Shown: positions 43,958 through 55,425 of the stretch, piece after piece
How the letters are laid out: each line of letters starts with the position of its first letter
Numbering within the stretch: position 1 is the stretch's first letter
Assembly (NCBI GenBank): GCA_907163375.1
Contig: CAJQUW010003080.1
Location: forward strand, 186,001 to 250,000
DNA from: Prostheceraeus crozeri
Taxonomy: Eukaryota; Platyhelminthes; Polycladida; Euryleptidae
Reading direction: 5' to 3'
Length of the DNA stretch: 64,000 nt
Made by a program: the position numbers and the translations under genes
Notes under the pieces: generated by a model
Seen by the model: the letters and a program-made list of their open reading frames with translations, nothing else
Told to the model about the DNA's origin: nothing
The model's database searches: none

Positions 43958-44838
43958 ATTTTTATCAATTTGCAGCAATTGTTCGTATTAGTTGCCAGTG
44001 AAAGACAGCTGATTTGGAATCAATTTTTACAAAAAATGACAATAAGCAAACGTAATCGGCATTTTAACGTGTTGGGCAACATTCAAGCATCCGTCTGCGT
44101 GAATAAATTATGTTTTTCTTCTAATATCGCCCGGACCTGGGCTGAGTCTTAGCGAGCTTGAGAAGACAAAACCAGTCCTTAATTAGAGCAGATCTTTCCA
44201 TTCATGTGTTGATGCCTGACATTACTCGGCATTTAAAACCAATGTGTCACTCGAAAATGCATTGACAGATAATATTTTTGGTGCAATTCATGTTACGGAA
44301 TAATCAGTGGTTTCTGCAAAATATCACGTTTAATAAAACCTCAATTTATCAGTCTTCTGTGGTTACTAAACACAGCTGGCAACAAGTGAGCTTTAGTCAT
44401 GCGTATCAAGCTAAACATGCGATCAAGAGCATTCTGATTGTTAAAGGACTATTAAAATCAAACAATTTTTATGAGAAGTTGACGATTGAAAGCATGCTAA
44501 TATTTTGCGCAATTACCGTATTTCCTCCAGTAAGCGCCGTAGCGTTGTTTTACAATCGCCTACTTTGTACGGCGTTTATTAGAGGGCGGTGTTTATTAAA
44601 ATGTACGATTTTACAAATTGAATAGAAATTATAATTACAGGTACATATTGTTTACGAAAAATAATCAATATGAACTGAAAACTCATCTAGCAGGTTTCCT
44701 GCTGCATTGCCGATTTGTTCATTGTTGATTGTGGCGTACGGGAGGTAGTTAGGCATGATTCGAAACAGAAAAGATCACTCTCTTCTTGAGTAAACCACGA
44801 TATATTGTAATAAGATAAATAGCTAAAACTTTGTACAG

Positions 44839-44877
44839 TGGCATACGTTTCGCGACCCAGTCGCTGCCTCAGTGCCA
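44839..44877 (-). ncRNA. Hammerhead-like motif, left Penelope arm
   Basis: Mirror copy of the motif at 45533-45571, identical in sequence because it lies inside the perfect inverted repeat. It sits about 90 bases after the stop of the endonuclease frame, where Penelope-like elements carry hammerheads. Confidence 0.6.
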
Positions 44878-45532
44878 AATAAAACTAAGACGGAAGGTGA
44901 CAGAACACTGTGAGTGGACTTAAATAAGTACGGATCGATTGCTTAGACGCGAGTATTCATCAGCCAACCAGCTCGTGCTTCCTATTCAGACCCGGTGACT
45001 TATTGTTGATGTGCCTCGCTTCAGCAATACGGCTTTCAATAGGCGAACTTAGTTTGTCTAAAATACAATACCTGAAATCGTTAATGGACATGTTACGATT
45101 GTGGGCGGTCTTGGCATGCTCAGTAAGAGCGCTGGTATTATTAAGACTCCTTAAACTACTGGCGTGCTCCTTAAGGCGAGTGACAAAAGGACGGCTAGTT
45201 TGTCCAATGTACGATTGGTTACAAAGACTACATGTAAATTGATATACCACGTAGTTTAAGGAGTCTTAATAATACCAGCGCTCTTACTGAGCATGCCAAG
45301 ACCGCCCACAATCGTAACATGTCCATTAACGATTTCAGGTATTGTATTTTAGACAAACTAAGTTCGCCTATTGAAAGCCGTATTGCTGAAGCGAGGCACA
45401 TCAACAATAAGTCACCGGGTCTGAATAGGAAGCACGAGCTGGTTGGCTGATGAATACTCGCGTCTAAGCAATCGATCCGTACTTATTTAAGTCCACTCAC
45501 AGTGTTCTGTCACCTTCCGTCTTAGTTTTATT

Positions 45533-45571
45533 TGGCACTGAGGCAGCGACTGGGTCGCGAAACGTATGCCA
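45533..45571 (+). ncRNA. Hammerhead-like motif, right Penelope arm
   Basis: Stem I UGGCA/UGCCA encloses CUGAGGC, stem II GCGAC-UGG-GUCGC, GAAAC and the triplet GUA, with almost no stem III. That layout matches minimal Penelope-type hammerheads, which are thought to work as dimers. The core position that is normally A is C here, so self-cleavage of a monomer is doubtful. Confidence 0.6.
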
Positions 45572-47659
45572 CTGTACAAAGTTTTAGCTATTTATCTTAT
45601 TACAATATATCGTGGTTTACTCAAGAAGAGAGTGATCTTTTCTGTTTCGAATCATGATTTGTTCATTGTCTACAAGGCGTTGATCGAACAGAGCGTGGGA
45701 CTAATTGCTTGGAATTACTCCGATGCCTGTATTTGCGATTTCACTCCCATGGTCACTTGAATACGGATTCACACTCACACAAAACTTAAGAGTGATACGT
45801 TATGATGCTGACTCGGTGCTCGACGGCACGATACAGCAACAGCCAGAGACATTAACCATCTCCTGACTCTGACAGCCACTATTAGGTATTAGCTAGGCTA
45901 CATTTTAGAATTGGTTGAGTGTGAGGCTATTATTGTGTGACTCATTCTATCATAATTTTTAAACTGCACTACCAGGCAATGTCATTATCCATTCCAGTGT
46001 CGTTTGATAACCAAGTACTTGTTTTATTGCTCAATGGATGATGTATGCACTACAGCTCTAAGTCATTATTTTCTAGTTTTCTTGATATCAGAAGCGCGTC
46101 GTTTATTAGAGAAAATGCGGCATATATGAAGCGGTCGTCAACGTGCTGAGGGTGCAAATTCCACAAAAACTGAAGAATTCGAAGGGATATAAAACATTAT
46201 TGAAGTATTCAGACGCTGTATAGTCGACATTCGACAAACTTCAATTTTTTCACCACATGTAGTAATCTGACTTGTCTGAGGAATTGTTGCTCAGATCGTT
46301 CTAGGGACGAAGTAACCTTTCTAAATGTACTTATTGTTATATTCAGTGGAAGATGAGCTTCAACGTATCAATGTTACACTGTTTCAAATCAAGAGGGGAG
46401 GTCAGTTGTGTCTGTAACAAAATCAAGACTTCTTTTCACCAGCGTAGATTTTGATTTGTGAACAATTACGTGCAACAGAAGTTACACTGTTCTCGAAAGA
46501 ATGGAATAGGTGGGCATGTTTTTGATGTTCACTGTAAACTGCATCACACAAACCGCTCTAGAAGTGTCTACAGAGATCTCAATTCGTTATTTCTTGCTTT
46601 CGTCTCATTTCCATATCACTTTGTAACACTTCCGTGAAAGTGAATTATTCCCGTTTATCACTTGGCTTTTTGGTGATATTGTTTTGTTCCATGTTCGATA
46701 CGAATGCCAGGACGAGACTGAATAGTAGGATGTTAATTTTCTTGCAGATGGGTATGTTGTCTGCTAGGTGGCCATCCCTAGTTGACTCTTTAATTGTGGC
46801 TAGATTAAGATTTGAAAATTGTTCTTCAGTGTTTCAAATGAAGGCATCATCATGTTCTTTTTGATTTTCGAGCTTTCTTTATTCCATCATTTTTCATAGT
46901 TTCTATTAAATAGAACAACTTGTAAAACGAGTCGGCAACCTCAAAAGCTATAGTAATGTAAGAAGTTGGGCACTTGTAATCGCATTCATTCCTAAGTTGA
47001 ATTTACCGTATGTATGTATCATACTACTTATGAAATTAATTGTGGCGCACATGAGGTTTTTCATGCCAAGTATTTTGTAAAGACAAAATGTCAAAGAAGC
47101 ACTTCCTTTTTTGACTTACTCTTTATTGTAAAATACACACGCGTCAAATTCATCACTCGTTGCTTTTATCAAGACCCAAAAGCATAAAACTTTCTTGATA
47201 ATCGCATGACAGACAATTTCCTTTGACAATAAATAATATGATGACATACTGATATTGTGTCTTACGTAGATCTGTATGCATGTAAATGAGATGAAGAGTT
47301 GATAGCCTCATACGGGAGGGTGTTCGTGATGAGGTGACCAAACAGTGAATCGAATTCAACGAAATACCCAATTGTGTAAGCTGATAATATGTTATCAAAG
47401 CCACTATGCTAGCTTGCATAGAAATTCTCTAGAATGGAAGTTAAGCGTCATGCAAGGCACAATAGTGACACGAAATTCGCACGCATCTTCTCCTAGATGC
47501 ACTGGTCAGCGGGCTAGGCTAGAATCAGGCACATGCGTAATCAAAGCTTTTCATTGGCTATTCATACTCCAACTTAGTTCTCCGGAGGTGCCACGACTTT
47601 GGGTCAATTTCCACTGTTAGTTCGTGGCAGCAAATCATTTTTCGCATGTCTTTATTTGA

Positions 47660-47895
47660 ATAAATGAATTTTTGTTTTTGATCTCAGTTAGGTTTGAATT
47701 GGTGATGTGCGATTATAACCATGCTTACAGTTGGTTTCCGGTCAATTATCTCACGGTTGCGGTTGGTCACGGCTACGGAAGTTTTCTCTACGGTCGGTTA
47801 CAGTGGAGAAATTGTTCAAACTGCACATCACTAGTTCGAACCCTTTACCTTGCGCTTGGCAGTCCACGTCACTAGCCACTGAGCCATGAGGGTTT
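47660..47895 (-). mobile_element. tRNA-derived SINE, split by a MITE
   Basis: On the minus strand CATGGCTCAGTGGCTAGTG (A box) leads to AAAGGGTTCGAAC, where the MITE at 47700-47833 interrupts. Beyond it the sequence resumes ATTCAAACCTAACTGAG. Rejoined around the duplication this is an ordinary B box. The short A/T-rich stretch towards 47660 may be the tail. Confidence 0.7.
47700..47833. mobile_element. hAT-type MITE, 134 bp, nested in a SINE
   Basis: Ends read TGGTGATGTGCG and, on the other strand, TAGTGATGTGCA. Flanks are GTTTGAAT (47692-47699) and GTTCGAAC (47834-47841), six of eight identical. The duplicated octamer is the SINE B box. Confidence 0.7.
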
Positions 47896-48066
47896 TATCT
47901 ATGATGTATGTTTTATCTATCTAATGCGGACCAACCGTTGACAAAGATCGTTTTAAGACTTTTCGGCTGCAGAATGTTGTCCTGGAACTTCTGTCGTTTT
48001 ATTTCTTACGTTTCTGATAAGATTTCATTGCTTAGTTTCATGAGTCGTCTTTCTGTTTCTTTATAG

Positions 48067-48142
48067 CTCCAGAAGTCCTGAAAAGCAAAGGCTACAATCG
48101 GAGTATTGACGTCTGGTCAGTTGGTGTTGTCGTCTACGTAAG
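48067..48142 (+). CDS. PRKD: PRKD exon: APE motif and C-lobe helix F
   Basis: A 76-base exon (phase 1 in, phase 2 out), acceptor CTTTATAG and donor GTAAGT. The first G of the Ala codon comes from the previous exon. It encodes [20 protein letters not shown] followed by VVVYV, with the last two bases (AG) making Ser together with T from the next exon. Human PKD reads [20 protein letters not shown] then VIIYVS. The structural Glu of APE and the Asp of helix F (IDVWS) are present. Phase agrees on both sides. Confidence 0.97.
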
Positions 48143-48289
48143 GTAAGTGAAATGTCGGGTATTTCAAGAGCAACACATAAGGACTTGTGAGCCCTCTCTG
48201 CCTGAGAATGCTGGAGCCAGAAGATCAAGTTTTTGATGCAAAATGTGTGATGTTGAGACATAGGTGACGTACACACACAGACGATGCCA

Positions 48290-48623
48290 CCGTCAAGTCT
48301 TTGTGCTTAAAGACCTTCATGCATTCATGCATTTGTCGAGGATCACAAGTCAAAGGACCATTAGGGGTAAGGTCCAGCCCCGCTTTAGAAGCGCTGATTG
48401 AAAAATGGACTAGTGGGAAGGTCCTCCACACCGATCTCGTCAAGTTTGGCTCTAAAATGAAGTCCTAGGATAGTCAAAAGTTTGACGCGCCTTGAACGTT
48501 TAATGTCTGCCGGTGGGAACGCACCACCTGTCCTCTTAAGGGCAAACCTTATGTCTTATTAAATATAAGTTTATTAAAATTATGAAACATTTAGACGTCG
48601 TTATGGGAATGTCCCAGCTTCAA
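48290..48623. repeat. 334-bp interspersed repeat, copy 2
   Basis: Near-identical partner of 15328-15661 in the same orientation, again 334 bases from CCGTCAAGTCTTTG to CCCAGCTTCAA. It lies about 150 bases after a PRKD exon. Flanks are unrelated to those of copy 1, so it is a mobile or dispersed unit rather than part of a segmental duplication. Confidence 0.88.
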
Positions 48624-49559
48624 TCACTGGTAGTCGACACGTCTCTTTGCTTGACATCACTTTTGCTCAGAGCGCAAACTTTACTCACTTAGCATTTTCA
48701 ACTCTGCCAGATGAGATATAGTACAAAGATATCATGACTTGTGGCTTCTAGTTGGCACTATATAGTTTGCACAACTCTGCTTAAGTTGAAGGTCTACAAT
48801 CAGTGTGTCGGTCACGCATATTGCATCAATCATTGTGTTGTGTTGTATTGTATGACTCAATGATGATCATTCAATGTAAATAAATTTACATGTACATTAT
48901 ATAAAGAATGAAAGGGAAGTAAGTAAGAAAACAAGTGAATGGAACAAAGGCGTTTCGATGTCTCATTGTGGCTGACTTTGGCCGGAGAAACCGATGGAAT
49001 GGAAATGCTAGATTTCGGGGATAGCATGAAGTATGTGATGACAGTCACTTGCATTGTTCAAGGAGGCGAACAGCGGCCTGCTTGTGCAATGTATTTGTCG
49101 TGTAAACAGACAAAGACAACAACAACAGATAGTTGCCGTCTCAACGCGGTTCAACTGCGGGCACTGACGATTTAGGGTCATGATAATAGCTCCATCTGTC
49201 GAGCTGAGATGGAGTAAAGTCGGTAACTGAACTAGCGCTTTCTGCTAAATCAGACGAGGACATACGGCTCGTATCAATTTACAATAGTAGAATATCAAGA
49301 CCTGTAGACTATGGAGGACCTTAATTAGTTTTTTACAAATCTGCTAGCTTACAAGCTGAAAATAGAATCAGAAATCCTAATAAACAAGACTGAAACGGAA
49401 GTGTATTCGAGCAAAATAACTTACTAGATCAACGCCCCTGCCACTTGGGTACTGCGCGAATCACGAATCAAAAGGAGCCACTGTCGTGATCCAAAGTGAT
49501 CGTCAATGATCTGTTTTGCTCCTAAGGGCAGCCTCACCCCTTCGTGTGGCTTGTCGAAC

Positions 49560-50345
49560 ATTTACAGTCTCAGCATTAAACAACTGCTCGTCATTTGTCT
49601 ATAGAGAACAATCCCACGAAGTTCATGATCACAACTCACTCATGGTCCAGAAGATGCTGGATTGGACGGTTTCCGCTTGATGATTCTCCTCCACGTCTGG
49701 CGATCGCATACATTACCTTCTTGAGCACCAACACTTCTCAGAAGTCCTACACCACGCCGCTTGCCACCAACTTTGATCTCTGTGACCTTCTTGACCCATT
49801 CTGACTCGCTCTTTCTCCGCACGTGACCAAACCAACGCAAACTCTGTCTTCCAATGGAATCCAAGATGTTTTCTAGCCCCATTTCCTGTCGCAGTTCTTC
49901 ACTAGACCTTCTCTCTGATCTTTTCACTCCACACATCCAACGGATCATGCGCATCTCCGCAGACTGCAGCATCCCTTCATGATTAGAGAGCAAGACTCAT
50001 AACCGTAAATCATTGCTTGACGGACACATGCTGCATACAACTGGCCTTTAACTCGCATGGACGGTGAGTTCTATGTTAAAAAGGCTTGGAGCTCGCGGAA
50101 ATGTCTCCAACCACACCATATTCTGGCAACTGCAGCGGACTCAACGCCACCGCAACTGTACCTTATATTCTAATTGACTATCCAAGAGGCCAATCCTTCA
50201 TCCCGCGGTTAAAGTAAGATTTCTCAGTGGTGTTGTGCTGTCACTCAGTGACGGATCAAGTCTATTCTTAATCCAATGTGACTAAGTTTGACGAAATTTG
50301 ATAAACTTGGAAAAATTGGAAAATGTCGGTGGCAAGAATAGAAGG
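49560..50345 (-). mobile_element. LINE fragment: C-terminal region and 3' end
   Basis: The minus strand reads, in pieces, VESAAVARI-like and RVKGQLYAACVRQAMIYGYE, then EMRMIRWMCGVKRSERRSSE and SLRWFGHVRRKSESEWVKKV. The order and the RWFGHV motif are typical of the region after the polymerase domain in invertebrate non-LTR elements. At least one frame change falls near 49985, and further disruption lies upstream. A partner with an internal deletion is at 23345-23620. Confidence 0.8.
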
Positions 50346-50679
50346 ACAAGTACCGAATATAAGAAGAGTCAAAGCTTAAATAAGAAAAAAACGTAGGAAG
50401 AAAGAAAACAAATTAATTCAGGCAATAACAGAGGAAAGGGCAAAAGATCCATTCATGAAGACACTGCATGCTGATACACAACAAAATGAAAAAAATCAAA
50501 GAATTTGATGAAACGGAGAGCGTTAGAAAGATGTCATGAATCCGACCACTGTAAAGTAGGTAAGTAAGTAATGTTTATATTTCATCATATTGAAAATCAT
50601 GATCGTGATCTTTGAGATTGTAGTAGAATGATGCAGTAGAATACATAGTGTTCTTCACTGGAAGCAGTAACAATGAGTT

Positions 50680-51015
50680 TTTCAGCCAGACGTTTTCGCC
50701 GTTCGGATAGATGCGTAATTCGCTGATATGAGCATTGCTCTTCAATAGATAAATCGCATATTAAGCGATGACATCGTCACTGTAGTCTCTCGAGGATACT
50801 ACTAATTCCCAAAGGCAGAAAACCAAATGATGAGAAGCATGCTCAAGAATAGACCGCCCGTCTGCATAGTAAATGACAGTTAGTTGATTTGCGGAAAGAT
50901 CAGCTTTCAGGAGACGAAGAGCACACAGACGTCTTGTAACAATTTTGCAAATGTAGTTGATACGAGAGTTCCGTGTTAACTTGTAATCAATTATGACACC
51001 GAGTAGCTTAATATG
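50680..51015 (-). mobile_element. LINE fragment: reverse transcriptase thumb region
   Basis: The minus strand translates to LLGVIIDYKLTRNSRINYIC, then KIVTRRLCALRLLKADLSAN and GRSILEHASHHLV, a pattern matching the LLGV...L...Y..RS.LEYA segment that follows the polymerase box in CR1/L2-like LINEs. Stops follow near 50775. Old and decayed. Confidence 0.6.
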
Positions 51016-51765
51016 ATGGATTCTACGGTGTTGTTATTTGCTGCGGAATTTCCACAATACGGGAAATGCTAGGAGAAATAAGCACCTGCGGGATTTTCAT
51101 CGGGTAGGAATATCCAGTTACATGATATCTTTTATCCTCAGCAATATGCAGTGTCCCCCCTCCCGTTGAAGACGTTAGAGCGACCACTCCTCTACAGTGA
51201 CCACTTTCTCATATTCCTATATATAGTGTTGGAAAGAATGGCGCGTTTTTCTCATGGCTGACGTTTGTTTTTCAATGAATTTCATATGCTGTTTCCTATC
51301 ATAGATGTCATTGACATTGACGCTCTATCGTCATTTTATACTATTATTCTTGGTCTTGTTTACAGATTTTCAGTTTTGAATTTTATAGTCTGTTTTTCTT
51401 TGTTGTACGTTTGCAACACTGCAATATTTTTCTAATATGTCCGTCTAAATAAAGTATTGTCTGATTTTTGTTTATATAATTTGGGTACACTGTCAGCATA
51501 AATATTCTTAGAAATATGGGTGTATATTTAGCGAATGATGACCTTAAACAACATAAATACACAAATTCTAGACATTTAATGTCAAGGTTCGGGCTTGTCG
51601 GTCAGGTATGACATTAATAATAAAGCAACAATATCAACAATAAGCTGAATAAGTTTGTTTAAATGAAGGCATCATGTCGCATAAATTTCTTGGTTATGTC
51701 TCAACCTAACTTAAGTATAGCTGTGAAGTAATCCAATAATTAGTCGTTTGTTTGGCTGAAGGTCT

Positions 51766-52400
51766 ACATAATAATAATAATAATATGGCTTTATTACACT
51801 TCAAAACAAGATTCGGAAGTGGCATGTACAACATTACAGAAGATAAAACATGAAAGAAAGTTAAGCAAATCTAATGAAAGACGACTGAAACCGCTTGGTT
51901 TTGGCCATCACTTTCCTGTGAAGGAATCCTTTGCGAGTAGAAGACCTAGATGATGATTTGTCAAATATCACATGCAAGGGATGCTGAGGGCACATCGCTT
52001 TACTTGATAGGCGTCTTGCCATCAAGTCACAAAAATCAGCAAATTTGATTTTCCCCTTAATCCGAAAAATTCGGAAAACACGTTCTTCAAATTGGATTAA
52101 CTGCCGGAAACAAGTTTTGTTAACGCTACAACATGCAGGAAAGCTGTAGCTGGCTACCGATCGTATGAGTGTACAGTATACCAGCCACATGATGCGCTGA
52201 GGAGCGTTAATCCGTTTAAGAGAGTAGAGCATGTACAGTCTTTTCCTGGCACGGCTCAAGACATTCTCAGTGATGGTGCCACGTTAGCTGATCATCAAAT
52301 GTAATGCCCAAGATTTTTGCCGTCTTTACTGCTTCAATTTCACAATTAGATGCTGTATCTTCCAATGGAGCCAAAACAATGGACAGTTTCGTTTGTACAT
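51766..52400 (-). mobile_element. LINE fragment with (TTA)n 3' tail
   Basis: The minus strand reads VKTAKILGITFDDQLTWHHH, then after a stop or frame change near 52260 MSRARKRLYMLYSLKRINAP and LVYCTLIRSVASYSFPAC, ending TKRFQSSFIRFA. This is the reverse transcriptase C-terminus of a CR1-like LINE. The 3' UTR holds AATAAAGCC followed by a (ATT)n run at 51766-51785. Confidence 0.85.
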
Positions 52401-53659
52401 ATCATTAGTAACAAATGATTTTGTTTCTGTAGTGATAGTCCACGCCTGATTTTAGCCGCTAAATATTGTTATATAAATATAATAGAGGTGTAGCCTGTGA
52501 ACAGGAACCAGATCGGTACAATTCAAATTTATCAATGTAAGACGCAGGTAGCTAAATTACTGGTTCTTCGTTTCCTGATGTCAGTCATTTCCTGTGTGTA
52601 CATGAAAGATAAATTATGCAGATAACAGGAGCTGTCATGACATAACTGTCAATTTCTGCTGCTAGAGTGTGTCATTGCTTCAGACAGCAGATTGATTAAG
52701 GCAGGCCTCATGATCCCATCCATCATTGATTCAAATGCAACGGAGTTGAGTTAGGTCATAACAATCGCTTGATATCGATTATCACCTCTGTCTATCTGTG
52801 CGGGATTTTTTGTGGCTTGCGGGAGAAACTTCAAATTCAGCGCTAACATCACTTATTCTACCTCTGCATGACTGTGGACAAATCATTCATAGATATCTTC
52901 TACAACAAAATAATTTCCTTTCCTCTTTATGGACTGTCATCGCTCATTAATTCATTTCGATAAATTGTTCCTAACATGCTCTAATGAACGGCTGTTAATT
53001 GAAGCTGCGTAGATCTCGTCATTCTTATGAATATTAACAACTATCTGATGATGAATCTATGTGAGTGACTTGTTGGAAGAAATATCGTAAGATGGTAAAG
53101 TTAGAATTCCGAATTTTATCTTCTCAGTTTGAGACACAAATTCGGAAAGTTCGGGAGGATGAAAATTGGTTTTATTGACAGACTCAGTGTTACAATAAGT
53201 TCATTTCCGGTGGTTACGTGATCATTCCGAGTTGCATCGTCAATTGATGCTCCGAGGGGAATAGAAATTCAGTTTCGATTGAAATTGACAGCTGGCATTC
53301 TGTCTTTCGGAGGTTACTGATTGATGGCGAATGCTCGAAAAGTTCCTTCTCTGGAACTGTTATAGCGTCTCGTAAGAAAGAAGAATGTCGTCTCAATTCT
53401 TCAGTCTTTTCATGATTGTAAATGAAAGTCTGTAGAAATAGAACTTCGATTGATTAAATTGCGTCCTTAGTTCCACTGGTTGGATGATGATGACTTCACA
53501 ATAATTAAGTCCGTGACAAACACAGCATTATGTGATACCTACTTCGTATTCAGTAGGTGTGCGTGCGCATGTTTATATTGTTCCAGACTCAGTATATGCA
53601 TGTGCAACATCATAAAATTCCTCACGTGTGGACTCTGCGGAGTTGTATGCGGGGGTGCA

Positions 53660-54235
53660 CTTGCACACAGAATTAAATATTTTGTTTATCTGCTTCGGTT
53701 TGCTAGAAGTGTGATTAATACGAAATGGATGGCACATTGAGGAACCTATTAGGTGGGCAAAAAGGAATTCCTAATACCTTACAGAGATAGGAAAAAAAAG
53801 TCGTGCGTCGCTTGCGGATTAATGTGAGTTCCAGCGAAGTGCTTCGATTGCCAAAATTCCTTCAGATTCGAAGAATTCAGATCATTGCCCACAAGTTTTC
53901 TCCATAATGTTGACCCTTCCGATCATTATTAAAGAAAGTAGCAGGCGTACGAAAATTAGTTCACTTGATGATTTCACATCCTCTCCTCGGCATTGCTCAC
54001 TGTATAGTGCATACATTGAATCGAAGCCAGGCATCGATGTGTGTTTTGGTGTGTGCACAGCACGCACGCATCTCTCACTGGCTCTACTGTCCTCTGCTGA
54101 CAGCTTATTGTTTGCCATTTCCAATAGCAAGCGATACATGAATTATCCATTCGAGAAGGAGCAAGTTGTGTGATGTGATGTGCCATTTCGATATTAAGGT
54201 TACATACAATTCTTCCTTTCTAGGAAACCGAACCG
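53660..54235 (+). repeat. Dispersed repeat family R, copy 4
   Basis: Closest to 19390-19880 (ACAGAATTAAATATTTTGTT start, CTCACTGTATAGTGCATAC). It continues past TTGTTTGCCATT into a GTGCCATTTCGATATTAAGG and CCTTTCTAGG end that resembles the far ends of copies 1 and 3, so copy 2 is probably shortened at its 3' side. Confidence 0.85.
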
Positions 54236-54864
54236 CGCGCAAATGAATCTAATTCTGTGCACTTGCATATTGCTGCACACTCATTGTATGTTCGTGTGGC
54301 CTTACTTATTGTTGCATACTCGCTGTGTGCGTGGTAGCACTTGTATATTCCTGCACACTCACTGTGTGTTATTATTGTTATATCATACATATTATTGTTC
54401 ACTTGCTGTATGAGCGTTCCCACCTGCATACTCACTGTTTAAACGCACGGGCATGTTGTTGCACACTCACTATACGAGCGAGCATATACCAAATGATCAA
54501 AAAGTTTTATATACCTTATGTTAATCGAAATTTATACATTTCTAGCATGTAGATTTTTTATTCAAGTAAGTTTAATGGAAAATAATTTAAAATTGACATC
54601 TATTACCTATGATTGGGGAAACAAAGAATGCTATGATAAATCTAACTCCAAATTACATTGAAATATTTGCTTTTCGTGTAATATGTAAGATGATGGCTGT
54701 GAAAATGTTGTTTTAAGATAATAAGTCCTCCCAATTGATCCATGGATGTCCTATTTAATAACATAAAACTAAAACAAATAATATTCTGATGTTCATATTA
54801 GAAGTGTAGATATACACAAACTTTTTGACCACTTTATAAATATTTGCTCATTTTTTTAAATGCT

Positions 54865-55230
54865 CGGTGGTGCACTGTGTCACATATTCAACGTACACGG
54901 GTGTGGACCTGTACAGTGTCTCATACTCAACGTGCACACACGCGGACCTGCACAGTGTCTCATACTCAAACGTACACACACGCGGACCTGCACAGTGTCT
55001 CATACTGAACGTGCACACATGCGGACCTGCACAGTGTCTCATACTCAACGTGTACAAACGCGGACCTGCACAGTGTCTCATACTCAACGTGTACAAACGC
55101 GGACCTGCACAGTGTCTCATACTCAACGTGTACAAACGCGGGCCTGCACAGTGTCTCATACTGAACGTGTACACATCCGGGCCTGCACAGTGTCTCATAC
55201 TGAACGTGTTCATTCAGTGTGCACACATCC
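54865..55230. repeat. 39-bp minisatellite, about 9 units
   Basis: Units of 39 bases contain CGCGGACCTGCACAGTGTCT and CATACTCAACGTGTACAAA. Thirteen-codon open frames on both strands (such as VYKRGPAQCLILN) follow from the unit length and are not evidence of a gene. The outer units are more diverged than the central three. Confidence 0.9.
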
Positions 55231-55255
55231 GGACGTGACAATAATTTTGTTTCAC

Positions 55256-55425
55256 ACATTCAAAATAAAAACCACAATGTTTACGAAAGAAAAAGTTTGT
55301 CCCGATCTTTCACTCGTCATTCAGCGAGCAAATATCACGGGAATGATTCAACATTGAATGATGAGTGAAAGCTCTGGATAATTATTTTTCTTTCGTAAAC
55401 ATTGTGGTTTTTATTTTGAATTCTG
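55256..55425. repeat. Short hairpin element with arms of about 65 bases
   Basis: ATTCAAAATAAAAACCACAA and following TGTTTACGAAAGAAAAA at the left recur inverted at 55382-55424. A second inverted pair (CTTTCACTCGTCATTCA against its near-inverse) lies inside. The loop is about 25 bases. Termini ATTCAAAAT/ATTTTGAAT suggest a MITE, but no target duplication is evident. Confidence 0.7.

Larger units (their letters stand above)
44726..45655. mobile_element. Penelope-like element: inverted pair of 3' ends
   Basis: Two copies of the same 3' region face each other: arms 44754-45159 and 45251-45656 are perfect 406-base reverse complements over everything I compared, with a 91-base centre. The left copy, on the minus strand, extends further and encodes the GIY-YIG endonuclease typical of Penelope-like elements (VYQFTCSLCNQSYIGQTSRP and RLKEHASSLRSL; residues 1-96 from 45250). 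The right copy is shorter. Direct repeats GATTTGTTCATTGT at 44712-44725 and 45656-45669 look like the target duplication. No reverse transcriptase part is present, so it is a truncated fossil, but the identical arms imply a young insertion. Confidence 0.9.
43664..48066 (+). other. PRKD intron, about 4.4 kb
   Basis: Holds a SINE (43776-43957), the Penelope-like inverted pair (44726-45655), TIR-like blocks of the CTAATAAACGCC type near 44518-44600 and 46075-46120, and a SINE with a nested MITE (47660-47895). In 46121-47659 I recognise nothing. Confidence 0.85.

Noticed and set aside
45447-45470. A second CTGATGA block in the Penelope right arm as another hammerhead
   Set aside because: No GAAA partner or closing stem follows within a reasonable distance; it overlaps the end of the endonuclease frame.
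54848-55357. Repeat-rich ORFs with CGPAQCLILN-like units
   Set aside because: By-product of a 39-base minisatellite, open on both strands.
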